NCBI RefSeq assembly: GCF_042139015.1
Contig: NZ_JBHIKY010000029.1
Coordinates: 1-40,044 of the forward strand
DNA: 40,044 bases
From: JBHIKY01 sp042139015
GTDB taxonomy: Bacteria; Bacillota; Bacilli; Bacillales; Marinococcaceae
Reading direction: 5' to 3'
The first letter of the stretch is position 1. Each line of letters starts with the position of its first letter. Made by a program: the position numbers and the translations under genes. This document shows, piece after piece, positions 25,046 through 32,942 of this stretch. The notes under the pieces are model-generated. The model was not told where the DNA came from and made no database searches. It saw only the letters and a program-made list of their open reading frames with translations.

Positions 25046-25234
25046 CTAGTGGGACAGCCCGTTCTTGCCTCGTTCCATCAGAACGGCTTCAATTATTTCC
25101 TGTACATCTTGTTCATCCACATCTCGCAAACCATCCTGAAGCACGATTGGTACTTGTCGTTCCTCTTCCTTTAACAATGCCAGACCTTCCGGATACATAA
25201 ATTCTAACAGTACATCCAGTTGAATCTGCTCCAT
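25046..25234 (-). CDS. small acidic hypothetical protein, 62 aa
   Basis: Not recognised. It has ATG at 25232-25234, a ribosome-binding site GAGGAGGGAG, and a strong promoter about 110 bp upstream, so expression is credible. The product (MEQIQLDVLLEFMYPEGLAL...) is acidic, lacks a membrane segment and ends with EIIEAVLMERGKNGLSH. It may share a transcript with pncB, since no terminator is seen between them. Confidence 0.6.
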   Translation of the reverse strand: MEQIQLDVLLEFMYPEGLALLKEEERQVPIVLQDGLRDVDEQDVQEIIEAVLMERGKNGLSH

Positions 25235-25277
25235 CGGGCTCCCTCCTCTTTCTAAGAAGTAGCTTACATTGTGAAGT

Positions 25278-25313
25278 CAGCCTTAGAGAGATACTATTAA
25301 ATTGTTAAGGCTG
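25278..25313. other. inverted repeat in the leader of the 62-aa gene
   Basis: CAGCCTTA (25278-25285) and TAAGGCTG (25306-25313) form a perfect 8-bp dyad with a 20-nt loop, within the transcribed leader of the small gene. No T-run follows on either strand. Confidence 0.5.
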
Positions 25314-25345
25314 GGCGGTGCGGTGGAATCTATAGTATTACATTC

Positions 25346-25374
25346 ATAATATAGAAACTTCAGCGGAATGACAA
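25346..25374 (-). promoter_or_regulatory. promoter of the 62-aa gene
   Basis: TTGTCA (25369-25374), 17-bp spacer, TATTAT (25346-25351) on the minus strand. The 180-bp spacer 25240-25425 holds this promoter and the dyad; no sftA terminator was clear. Confidence 0.75.
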
Positions 25375-25425
25375 GGCATACAACTGTGTAAATCCATTTT
25401 TTTCTAAGACTGCTGCTTTAACCCT

Positions 25426-27939
25426 CTATACAAGCAGTTTTTCTTCGATCTCTGAATAGGTCATTAACACGGTACGAGGCTTGCTCCCCATCGGGCCGGA
25501 AATAATGCCGCCGGCTTCCATCATATCAATAAGCTTGGCAGCCCGGTTGTAGCCGATCGAAAAGCGGCGCTGCAGAAGGGAGGAAGAAGCGCTCCCCTGT
25601 TCCGTTACAAAACGGCAGGCCTCTTCAAAAAGCTCATCTCCGCTTTGCTGCTTGTCTACCTTTTTCACAAGCTCTTCACGCGTAAACAGGTAGGATGGCT
25701 TCCTCCGCGACTTTACGAAATCTGTAACGGCATCGATTTCTTCGTCTGATACAAATGTTCCCTGCACGCGAATCGGCTTGGGGGAGCCATTTTCATAGAA
25801 TAGCATATCGCCTTTACCGATCAGGCGCTCCGCTCCCCCCATATCTAGGATCGTACGGGAATCGGCCTGTGAGGAAACCGCAAACGCCGTCCTGCTTGGG
25901 ATATTTGCCTTAATTAAGCCCGTAATGACATCAACCGAAGGACGCTGAGTCGCCACAAGTAAATGGATGCCGCATGCTCTTGCTTTTTGGGCAATTCGGC
26001 AGATCGAATCCTCCACGTCCTGTGGAGATACCATCATTAAATCTGCTAATTCGTCAATGATAATGACAACGTACGGCATTTTATCGCTCCAGCGCTGCTG
26101 GCTATCCATCCGTTCATTGTACTTTTTAATGTCTCTTACTTTTTCATGGGCCAGCTTCTCATAACGATCTTCCATTTCAGCAACCGCCCACTTCAGACCT
26201 GCAGTCGCTTCTTTTGCATCGTTGATCACCGGTGTAACAAGATGCGGGATTTCTCTGTATGATGCAAGCTCCACCATTTTGGGATCAATCAGCATCAGCT
26301 TGAGCTCTTCAGGTGAAGCTTTATAGAGAAGGCTTAACAAAATCGAGTTGATACAGACACTTTTGCCGGAACCGGTGGCTCCAGCGATAAGTCCGTGCGG
26401 CATCTTCTGCAGATCAGCTACTACCGGGGCTCCTGAAATATCGAGCCCCATTGCTACAGTAAGCGGCGATTCTTGTCTTAGAAAGACATCTCTTCTTAGA
26501 ATTTCACGCAGAAATACCGGCTTACTTTCCGGATTCGGCACCTCTATACCGATCGTGCTTTTCCCGGGGATAGGCGCTTCCATCCGCAGATCTTTTGCAG
26601 CCATGGCAAGTTTAATATCATCTGTAAGATTGGTTACCTTGTTAACCTTTACGCCCGGTGACGGCTGTACTTCAAACCTTGTAACAGAAGGGCCTTTCGT
26701 GACATCGACGACCTTTGCATCCACATTAAAATTGCGGAGGGTAGAGTCGAGTTGATTTCTCTGCTGCTCAAGGATCTCTGCACTGTTATCCTCTACTGCC
26801 GGAGGCATCGCCAACAGCTGCAGGGATGGGAAATCGTCACGCGCGTGTTTTGGCTGAGGATGAGGCGGTACCCTTTCTGCCGACTTAGCAGGAGATCTTT
26901 TAGCTGCGCTCGGATGCATCAACACATTAAAAGGTTCTTTTTTTCCTTCCGGCTCCTTCTTTTGGTGATTTCCTTTCTTTAGTGCTTTTCTTGCTTCAGC
27001 TTCCTTCCGGCGACGTTCCCTGCGTGATTCACGCTTTTGATTTATTGATACGGGCTCCGCTGCCTCATTTTCCGGCTTTATTTCCATGATATTCTCCACT
27101 TCAGCCGGCTTTTCGGGTTCTGCCTGTTCAGGTGCTTCTTCAAGAAGAGCTTCTGACTTTAATTGTTCATAGCTTGCGGCCGCTTCCTTCTCATAAGGAA
27201 AATCCACCGGTGTTCCCTGTTCTTCTTCTTGTGAATAAAGATTGTCAGCACGTGATTCGGGATACTCATCGATCGTTTCTTCCGGCAGAGGTATAATCGA
27301 TTCCGTTCGTTTTTTTAAATAATCCCGGTGCAGAGGTACTTTTTCATATCCAAATACGGGAGAAGGGATATTCTGGGGTTCAAAATCTCTGCCTTGAAAA
27401 TATTTGCTTTTTTCCAGCGTTTTCTTTTCTGTTTTCTGATCTTGCTTAGATACTGTTTTAGATTCCTTATGTTCTTTTTCACTTCTGGACATTTTCCTCT
27501 GTGGATGCTCTTCCGCAAAAGAGTCCCGTCTTGGCGCCTGTCTTCTGGGGGCCTCCCTCTTTGGTGTTTCTCTTCGAGATGTTTGTCTGACAGGAGGCTC
27601 CCATCCTCGGGTGTCTCTGCGTCTGCTCTCTCTTCCTGCTGGTGGCTTTTCTGTGCCGGCCGGCTTATATTTCTGCTGGGGCTGCTCACGGCGGACCGCC
27701 CGCTTAGGTTCTTCCTCTACATCGAGAGGAAAGCGGAAATTGGCTTTTTTCGGATAGTGATGGGTAATTTTTGCTTCAGGTTCATTATTTGTAAGTAATC
27801 GAGAATGTGTTTCCACTCGTGACATTCGCCTGTTTGGTGTTTGATACGTTTTATTGTTATCGGGTTGTTCCTGCTCCTCTATTTCTTCCCCTAATAAAAA
27901 ATCCTGCATTTTTTTTATCATTCGCTGAAAGGATGACAT
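25426..27939 (-). CDS. sftA: FtsK/SpoIIIE-type DNA translocase SftA
   Basis: SftA (YtpT) is the soluble FtsK-like ATPase that clears chromosome DNA from the division septum. No transmembrane helices are present, which separates it from SpoIIIE. About 380 N-terminal residues are low-complexity and charged, with repeated RR clusters (RRETPKREAPRRQAPRRDS). The motor follows: Walker A GATGSGKSV (about 515-523) and Walker B VIIIDELADLMM (about 625-635). A C-terminal winged-helix gamma domain (SLLQRRFSIGYNRAAKLIDMME) would read polarity sequences. Start ATG follows AAAGGAGAGG. Length 837 aa, shorter than B. subtilis through the linker. Confidence 0.94.
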   Translation of the reverse strand: MSSFQRMIKKMQDFLLGEEIEEQEQPDNNKTYQTPNRRMSRVETHSRLLTNNEPEAKITHHYPKKANFRFPLDVEEEPKRAVRREQPQQKYKPAGTEKPPAGRESRRRDTRGWEPPVRQTSRRETPKREAPRRQAPRRDSFAEEHPQRKMSRSEKEHKESKTVSKQDQKTEKKTLEKSKYFQGRDFEPQNIPSPVFGYEKVPLHRDYLKKRTESIIPLPEETIDEYPESRADNLYSQEEEQGTPVDFPYEKEAAASYEQLKSEALLEEAPEQAEPEKPAEVENIMEIKPENEAAEPVSINQKRESRRERRRKEAEARKALKKGNHQKKEPEGKKEPFNVLMHPSAAKRSPAKSAERVPPHPQPKHARDDFPSLQLLAMPPAVEDNSAEILEQQRNQLDSTLRNFNVDAKVVDVTKGPSVTRFEVQPSPGVKVNKVTNLTDDIKLAMAAKDLRMEAPIPGKSTIGIEVPNPESKPVFLREILRRDVFLRQESPLTVAMGLDISGAPVVADLQKMPHGLIAGATGSGKSVCINSILLSLLYKASPEELKLMLIDPKMVELASYREIPHLVTPVINDAKEATAGLKWAVAEMEDRYEKLAHEKVRDIKKYNERMDSQQRWSDKMPYVVIIIDELADLMMVSPQDVEDSICRIAQKARACGIHLLVATQRPSVDVITGLIKANIPSRTAFAVSSQADSRTILDMGGAERLIGKGDMLFYENGSPKPIRVQGTFVSDEEIDAVTDFVKSRRKPSYLFTREELVKKVDKQQSGDELFEEACRFVTEQGSASSSLLQRRFSIGYNRAAKLIDMMEAGGIISGPMGSKPRTVLMTYSEIEEKLLV

Positions 27940-27996
27940 TTTTTCCTCTCCTTTTGCGTATTTAAAGTAGTTTACTTCCTCTATTGTAAAGGAGCA

Positions 27997-28030
27997 GAAA
28001 AAAAACCACTAGCCCCTGCCAGCGGTTTTT
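27997..28030 (-). terminator. ytpR terminator
   Basis: AAAACCGCT pairs with AGTGGTTTT on the minus strand, followed by TTTTTTC. It separates ytpR from sftA. Confidence 0.8.
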
Positions 28031-28046
28031 CATATTATCCTGCTTT

Positions 28047-28676
28047 TTACTCAGCACGGGACTGATATTGAACTAAAAAGTCTGCCCCCGTTTCATAGCT
28101 GTCGTCCAGTACAAGAATTCCTTTTTCAGGAGGCGCATCAGCTAGAAACAGCTCTTTCGCTGAACAGATCATGCCGCTTGACGGAACGCCGCGGAGCTTT
28201 GACTTCTTAATTTTCATACCGGAAGGCATTACCGTGCCGGGAACCGCAACCGGGACTTTTTGATCCTTTGCCACATTGGCAGCCCCGCAGACAATCTGCA
28301 GCGTTTTATCACCTGTCTCTACCTGGCATACGCTTAATTTATCCGCATCAGGATGCTTTTGTTTTTCCTTTACATAGCCGACTACAAAAGGTGGTTCTTC
28401 CGGAACTGATATGTTATCTACTGAGAAATCATGATCGCGCAGTGCATTTTTAATCGTCGTGACGAGAGACTCGTCTACAGCCAGAATACCTTTGCCGGAA
28501 ACGTCTCCATAGGTGGAGGCATGAAAAATATTGTAGCCGGTTGTTTCGCCGCTCTGCAGATGATAAAGCCTAGCGACATTTCCTTTTCTGTCAATGCCGC
28601 GTTTTTCTTTATCAATTTCCTTTAAGGATACGAGCAGCGTATCTCCGATGCCCTGCTTATTATAAAATACGTTCAT
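28047..28676 (-). CDS. ytpR: YtpR, tRNA-binding-domain protein
   Basis: A 209-aa protein with an N-terminal DUF4479-type region and a C-terminal EMAP-II/Arc1p-like tRNA-binding OB fold (about 93-200; GYVKEKQKHPDADKLSVCQVETG and SSGMICSAKEL). This fold also occurs in PheT and MetG, but no synthetase domain is present. The biochemical role is unknown. It belongs to the ytpP-ytpQ-ytpR cluster. Confidence 0.9.
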   Translation of the reverse strand: MNVFYNKQGIGDTLLVSLKEIDKEKRGIDRKGNVARLYHLQSGETTGYNIFHASTYGDVSGKGILAVDESLVTTIKNALRDHDFSVDNISVPEEPPFVVGYVKEKQKHPDADKLSVCQVETGDKTLQIVCGAANVAKDQKVPVAVPGTVMPSGMKIKKSKLRGVPSSGMICSAKELFLADAPPEKGILVLDDSYETGADFLVQYQSRAE

Positions 28677-28751
28677 CTTTGTTCTCCTTCCAAGCTTTTT
28701 CCGACGCTTATTGTACCATAAGAGCGGAACGTGAAGCGAATTTGCAATCGA

Positions 28752-29549
28752 TCATTTATTTGGTTTTTTTCTAGCAAGAATAAATATAGGTTCAAGCTTT
28801 CCATTCTCATACATAAACGGCAGCGCAGTTATCGGGACACGCCCGTTATTATAAAATCGGAAGGAAAGCTGGCCGAGGACATCATAGCCCTGCTCATTCC
28901 GGATATCTGCAAGCACAAGCACGTCCTGGTGTGGAACAGCTACAGCAAGATCCCCTTCTACCTCTCCGGCCATTTTTTCGAGAAATGCTTCGTTCAATAT
29001 TCTACTTGCGTCATAGCCATCATTTGTATTCACGAAGTAAAAGCTGCTCCCTGCTACTTCATCGACCTTGTAGGAAATTTCCAGCGAACGTACGTTAAAT
29101 AAGGCTGCTTCCTTCAGCTGCTCCTCGGTAAAGCCTTCTTTTTCAACTGTTTCTCTTTCAAGCATCGTGTAAGCATCGCCCATATCAAGTGCATAATAGA
29201 TTCTCGTCTCTGCCGTATGCTCACTATAAAGCAGAGCCTGGCCCTGTTTCGTTTCAGTTGGAAACGACGTGGAGCGGACCACTGGATAAATATATTTTTC
29301 ACGGCCCTTGAGCTTCACATCACGCTCCATCGCTTCAAAGGATGTCGTTATAAAGTGAACCGCATCGTCCAGTGCCTTTTCTTTTTCTCTTTCGTATTTG
29401 GCCAGCAGCTTATTTAAATCGAGTTCCGCTCCTTTTTTTAATGCCGTATGGTCAACACGGAGCTGATTTGTTTCTTTATCAAAAGTAAAGGAACGCTGCT
29501 TTCCTGCAAGCCGTTTTTCAAGTTCCTCACGTAATTCGGGAATTTTCAC
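28752..29549 (-). CDS. ytpQ: YtpQ, DUF1444 protein
   Basis: A 265-aa cytoplasmic protein of the DUF1444 family, function unknown. Family blocks: RSTSFP, HTAETRIYYALD, NDGYDASRILNEA, VPHQDVLVLADIRNE and PFMYENGKLEPIFILA. GTG at 29547-29549 follows AGGAGG at 8 nt; the ATG at 29571 lies upstream of that site and would add eight unsupported residues. Between ytpP and ytpR, as in B. subtilis. Confidence 0.9.
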   Translation of the reverse strand: MKIPELREELEKRLAGKQRSFTFDKETNQLRVDHTALKKGAELDLNKLLAKYEREKEKALDDAVHFITTSFEAMERDVKLKGREKYIYPVVRSTSFPTETKQGQALLYSEHTAETRIYYALDMGDAYTMLERETVEKEGFTEEQLKEAALFNVRSLEISYKVDEVAGSSFYFVNTNDGYDASRILNEAFLEKMAGEVEGDLAVAVPHQDVLVLADIRNEQGYDVLGQLSFRFYNNGRVPITALPFMYENGKLEPIFILARKKPNK

Positions 29550-29619
29550 AATTACAACCTCCTCACACTGCATTCCATAAATCTTATACTAGTTTAACAT
29601 TTTTTCCAGATGATAACGC

Positions 29620-29657
29620 AATGGACCGTGCCCTCTTCCTGAGAAACACGGTCCATT
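29620..29657. terminator. hairpin between ytpP and ytpQ, possible weak terminator
   Basis: AATGGACCGTG and CACGGTCCATT form a perfect 11-bp stem with a 16-nt loop, starting 4 nt past the ytpP stop. Neither strand has a T-run next to it, so termination would be weak; it might instead stabilise or process the mRNA. Confidence 0.45.
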
Positions 29658-29660
29658 CAG

Positions 29661-29987
29661 CTAGTTCATTTTTGCGAGGGCTTCGTCCAGAAATTGCTTC
29701 ACTTCCTCCGGTGATTTTCGGCTTTTGCTGACAAAACGATTCACTTCTTTTCCGTTTTGAAAAGCTAAAAAGCTAGGAATGCCAAAAATGCCGTACTCCT
29801 GACATACTTCGATAAGCTCGTCACGATCGGCGTGGAAAAATTGAAAACCGTTGTACTGCTCTTCAATTTCAGGCAGTGCCGGTTCAATTACCCGGCAGTC
29901 GGGGCACCAGTCGGCAGAAAACATCACTACTGCCTTATCCTGTTCGATCGCTTTTTCAAAATTACCTCGTTCTGTTATAGATTTCAC
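29661..29987 (-). CDS. ytpP: thioredoxin-like protein YtpP
   Basis: A 108-aa thioredoxin fold with active-site WCPDC (Cys28, Cys31) instead of the standard WCGPC, and the cis-proline loop GIPSFLAF. GTG start follows AAGGAGG at 8 nt. In B. subtilis the homologue is a thioredoxin-like protein of the ytpPQR cluster. A disulfide oxidoreductase role is likely; the substrate is unknown. Confidence 0.9.
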   Translation of the reverse strand: MKSITERGNFEKAIEQDKAVVMFSADWCPDCRVIEPALPEIEEQYNGFQFFHADRDELIEVCQEYGIFGIPSFLAFQNGKEVNRFVSKSRKSPEEVKQFLDEALAKMN

Positions 29988-30005
29988 TTCGTAGCCCTCC
30001 TTGGA

Positions 30006-31016
30006 TCAGCCTTGATCAATTTTCATATCCCCTAGTTTAATCCAATTTCTTTTTCTCATCCACTCAGACAAACTGAGGCTCACCAGAGCAGGGCCGACAA
30101 TGTGTAAAAAAAGAACGGCAATCAGTACCCTTGTCTCAAAGCCCATCACAGAAAATGTCATAATCTGCCCTACCAGCCCGCTTGTTCCCATACCGGCGCC
30201 GGCAGCATTATTCTCCATGAGAAATACCATCGTAGCCAACGGAGCGAAAATTGCACCGGCAATCGTAGGCGGCAGTAAAATCAACGGATTTCTCACAATG
30301 TTCGGCACCTGCAGCATCGAGGTTCCAATGCCAAGCGCTGCCAGTCCCGAGACTTTATTTTCACGGTAGCTGCTGACGGCAAATCCGACCATCTGCGCCG
30401 CACATCCGACCGTCGCTGCTCCAGCCGCGATGCCTTCCAGATTAAGCATAATCGCAATCGCTGCGCTCGAAATCGGAGCAGTTAATGCAAGACCCATCAA
30501 CACTGCTACGATAATTCCCATGACAAATGGCTGCTGATCCGTAGCCCACATGATCAGTTCACCAAACCGCACCAGACCAGCATTAATAGCCGGGCCGATA
30601 AAATAAGCCACGGTAAAGCCAATACATATTGTCACAAACGGGGTCACAATAATATCTAGCTTCGTTTCTTTCGAAATAAGCTTGCCCGCTTCCACCGAAA
30701 GCAGAGCAGCTAGAAATGCCCCTGCCGGACCACCAAGCTCTGCACCCGCTGCTCCGCTTACGACAGCTGAAAACAGTACCAGTGGCGGCGCCTTTAATCC
30801 GAACGCTACAGCAACACCGATCGCCGGACCCATTAAACTCATCGCAAGTGCGCCCATTTCTATAAAATAAGGCCAGTTCAGCTGCTCGCCAACAGTCTGG
30901 ATAATTAGTCCAATAATCAGTGAAGCAAATAATCCGAGCGCCATATAGCTTAATGAAGTGACGGCATATGTCTTGACAGATATATTTACACCTTTTCGTA
31001 AAAAAAATGAATTCAT
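30006..31016 (-). CDS. PTS EIIC-like / PfoR-type membrane protein
   Basis: A 336-aa, highly hydrophobic protein with about ten membrane segments and the glycine/alanine-rich character of the PTS_EIIC_2 family, which includes the membrane part of the Clostridium regulator PfoR. The core reads GPAIGVAVAFGLKAPPLVLFS and VSGAAGAELGGPAGAFLAALL. No EIIA or EIIB domain is fused and none is adjacent, so sugar transport by phosphorylation is doubtful. ATG follows GGGGGAG. Upstream are a promoter and an Fnr-type dyad. Substrate unknown. Confidence 0.75.
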   Translation of the reverse strand: MNSFFLRKGVNISVKTYAVTSLSYMALGLFASLIIGLIIQTVGEQLNWPYFIEMGALAMSLMGPAIGVAVAFGLKAPPLVLFSAVVSGAAGAELGGPAGAFLAALLSVEAGKLISKETKLDIIVTPFVTICIGFTVAYFIGPAINAGLVRFGELIMWATDQQPFVMGIIVAVLMGLALTAPISSAAIAIMLNLEGIAAGAATVGCAAQMVGFAVSSYRENKVSGLAALGIGTSMLQVPNIVRNPLILLPPTIAGAIFAPLATMVFLMENNAAGAGMGTSGLVGQIMTFSVMGFETRVLIAVLFLHIVGPALVSLSLSEWMRKRNWIKLGDMKIDQG

Positions 31017-31037
31017 TGTACTCCCCCTGAAACTCTA

Positions 31038-31053
31038 TGTGATATTTTTCACT
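31038..31053. promoter_or_regulatory. Fnr-type dyad at the promoter of the EIIC-like gene
   Basis: TGTGA-N6-TCACT exactly matches the B. subtilis Fnr recognition pattern and is a near-perfect palindrome. It lies just downstream of the -10, around the expected transcription start, so binding there would repress rather than activate. The spacing excludes a Rex site (8-bp centre). Confidence 0.55.
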
Positions 31054-31056
31054 TGA

Positions 31057-31084
31057 ATTCTAGTTTACCTCGATTGCTTTTCAG
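31057..31084 (-). promoter_or_regulatory. promoter of the EIIC-like gene
   Basis: CTGAAA (31079-31084), 16-bp spacer, TAGAAT (31057-31062) on the minus strand. Confidence 0.55.
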
Positions 31085-31147
31085 GAGGCAAGCATATTAT
31101 GATGAAATTGAAATAAATACAGAAACACAGCAGGAGGAAATTGTACC

Positions 31148-31594
31148 ATGGAGCTGAACGTATACTTAGCAGGACAAATTCACGATGATTGGCGCGAAGA
31201 TATCCGCAGTCAGGCCAGGAAGCTGGATCTCCCCCTTACCTTCAGCGGGCCAATGGAAAACCATGACCGTTCTGATAATATCGGAGAAGAGATTTACGGA
31301 GACCAGCCGGATAACGTCTTCAAGGATGAAGCCGCATCAAGCATTAACAATCTCCGCACGCAGATCCTCATGCAGAAGGCAGACGTGGTCATCGCACTGT
31401 TTGGTGAAAAATATAAGCAGTGGAACAGTGCCATGGATGCCGGCATTGCAGCTGCATCAGGCAAGCCGCTGATTATCATCCGCCCGCGCAATCTTCACCA
31501 TCCCATCAAGGAGCTTGCCAACAAAGCCCAGGTGGTCGTTGAAACCCCTGAGCAGGCCTTAAAAGCTCTTGCTTATGTTTTTGAGGAGTATTAA
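31148..31594 (+). CDS. ytoQ: YtoQ family protein
   Basis: A 148-aa cytoplasmic protein of the YtoQ family, which resembles nucleoside 2-deoxyribosyltransferase-like folds (VYLAGQIHDDWREDI, DVVIALFGEKYKQWNSAMDAGIAAASGKPLIII). The biochemical role is not established. ATG follows GGAGGAAA. It is the only plus-strand gene between ytpP and cyd and ends at a terminator. Confidence 0.9.
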   Translation: MELNVYLAGQIHDDWREDIRSQARKLDLPLTFSGPMENHDRSDNIGEEIYGDQPDNVFKDEAASSINNLRTQILMQKADVVIALFGEKYKQWNSAMDAGIAAASGKPLIIIRPRNLHHPIKELANKAQVVVETPEQALKALAYVFEEY

Positions 31595-31611
31595 TAGTAT
31601 TCATTTAGAAA

Positions 31612-31647
31612 GAGAATTCCAGCATATGGCTGCGAATTCTCCTTTTT
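31612..31647 (+). terminator. ytoQ terminator
   Basis: GAGAATTC (31612-31619) and GAATTCTC (31634-31641) form a perfect 8-bp stem, followed by CTTTTT on the plus strand. Confidence 0.8.
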
Positions 31648-31658
31648 CATGGAGCAAT

Positions 31659-31743
31659 GCCCGTGCCAGGTTCATAAGGTGGAAACCTTCCTCAGGCAAC
31701 GCTTCAGAAGCTTCAAATGATTGACTGCCTGACAGGCACGGGC
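31659..31743. other. compact multi-stem structured element between ytoQ and cydS
   Basis: An outer stem GCCCGTGCC/GGCACGGGC (31659-31667, 31735-31743) encloses two inner elements. The first is AAGGT-GGAA-ACCTT (31676-31689), with a GNRA tetraloop. The second is TCAGGCA/TGCCTGA (31692-31698, 31726-31732), with a GCTTCAGAAGC hairpin in its loop. Together they resemble a three-way junction. No protein gene covers it on the plus strand; the minus-strand frame across it (31601-31846) has no ribosome-binding site. It could be a structured RNA or mobile-element debris. Confidence 0.5.
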
Positions 31744-31749
31744 TGGTTC

Positions 31750-31777
31750 GGCGGACACTGGTTCCGTTATTTGCTCC
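31750..31777 (+). repeat. fourth copy of the GGACA...TTCCGTTAT repeat
   Basis: Reads GGCGGACACTGG followed by TTCCGTTATTTGCTCC, close to the copies at 172-196 and (inverted) 225-251. It sits directly after the multi-stem element. Confidence 0.5.
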
Positions 31778-31811
31778 AAACTGTCTAATTTCATCTTGCC
31801 GGGAGATCATT

Positions 31812-31907
31812 CTAACCGCGCCTCCCGCCCCAAATAAACAAACCAATCACTGCAGCAGCCAGCACGAGGTGCGGGGCGATCATTATAAGAAAAAAATCAA
31901 AATCCAT
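31812..31907 (-). CDS. cydS: cytochrome bd oxidase small subunit CydS
   Basis: A 31-codon gene: one membrane helix with the sequence FLIMIAPHLVLAAAVIGLFIW and a short basic end. The start FLIM-AP-V resembles the Geobacillus CydS subunit, a single-helix protein bound to CydA that is thought to cover the heme region. AAAGGAGG lies 9 nt before the ATG, overlapping the last codons of cydB (stop to start 15 nt), so it is the third gene of cydABS. Confidence 0.85.
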   Translation of the reverse strand: MDFDFFLIMIAPHLVLAAAVIGLFIWGGRRG

Positions 31908-31922
31908 GAAGAGGCGCCTCCT

Positions 31923-32942
31923 TTATTTCGGTTTTGTCCCGCGGATGTATTCGGCATCAAACAAAAACAGTCTCATTAATAGATACAGGGATGGAATTAA
32001 CAAAGCAAACCCTGCCAGAAACGCAATAATAAGGGCCTGGGCCATCGTTTCATTAACAAAGCCGTCATAAATCGTGAGATGCGGATAAAGCAGGTACGGT
32101 AGATGAGTCGCACCATAGCCGAACCAAGCTGCAAAAAACTGCAGCATCACGAGCAGAAATGCAATCCCGTGATAGCGTCTCCGGTAAATCAGGAAGACGG
32201 CCCCGGCATAGAACAGAAACGAAAGCACAAACATCCAGCTCATTTCAAGGAGCCGTTCAAAGTGATCCGGGTTGTGGCCGCTGATCGCAAAGAAAACTAA
32301 TAGACTTGCTAAAATCGTCGGCCCTGCCCAAAACAGGGTATATTTTCGAAAAAGCCAATAGGACGGCACATCTCCTGCCTGATAAGCGTAATACGTTAAA
32401 AACGCTGCCGAGATATAAAGCACACAGACAATTGCTAAGAAGACGACACTCCAGGAATACGTACTCGTCAATAATTCTCCAAGCATCAGCTCAACCGTAT
32501 CTCCAGTCATGGAAAGGTAGCCGCCTTCTGATATTGTTAAAACTGTCGTGAAGGATGCCGGAATCAACAGGCCACTCGCACCGTACAAAAATGAATACAC
32601 TTTACTGTCCCGGGCACCGTACGTATTAAAGGCATAATAGGAGCCTCGGATCGCGATAAGAACAATCGACAAGCTGCCCGGCACGAGTAAGGCGGTCCCG
32701 AAATAATAGGCTGTATCCGGAAAAAATCCGATGATACCGACAAAAAAGAAGACGAGAAACACATTCGTCACTTCCCACACTGGTGACAAATATCGCTGAA
32801 TTAATCGGTCCACCTGATAATTTTTAGAACTTACCTTGTTAAAAAAATGAAAGAAGCCTGCTCCAAAATCAATCGAGGCAACGATCAGATAACCGTATAA
32901 AAACAGCCATAAAACGGCGATGCCGACCACTTCAATCGTCAT
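31923..32942 (-). CDS. cydB: cytochrome bd ubiquinol oxidase subunit II
   Basis: CydB is the second large integral-membrane subunit of bd oxidase. The 339-aa product has about eight to nine membrane helices and begins VGIAVLWLFLYGYLIVASIDFGAGFFHFF, the conserved first helix. The ATG overlaps the cydA stop (ATGA), giving coupled translation. It lies between cydA and cydS. Confidence 0.94.
   Translation of the reverse strand: MTIEVVGIAVLWLFLYGYLIVASIDFGAGFFHFFNKVSSKNYQVDRLIQRYLSPVWEVTNVFLVFFFVGIIGFFPDTAYYFGTALLVPGSLSIVLIAIRGSYYAFNTYGARDSKVYSFLYGASGLLIPASFTTVLTISEGGYLSMTGDTVELMLGELLTSTYSWSVVFLAIVCVLYISAAFLTYYAYQAGDVPSYWLFRKYTLFWAGPTILASLLVFFAISGHNPDHFERLLEMSWMFVLSFLFYAGAVFLIYRRRYHGIAFLLVMLQFFAAWFGYGATHLPYLLYPHLTIYDGFVNETMAQALIIAFLAGFALLIPSLYLLMRLFLFDAEYIRGTKPK

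Noticed and set aside
31601..31846. Minus-strand frame of 81 aa across the ytoQ-cydS interval
   Set aside because: It overlaps cydS, the multi-stem element and the ytoQ terminator and lacks a ribosome-binding site; the openness is explained by structured non-coding DNA.
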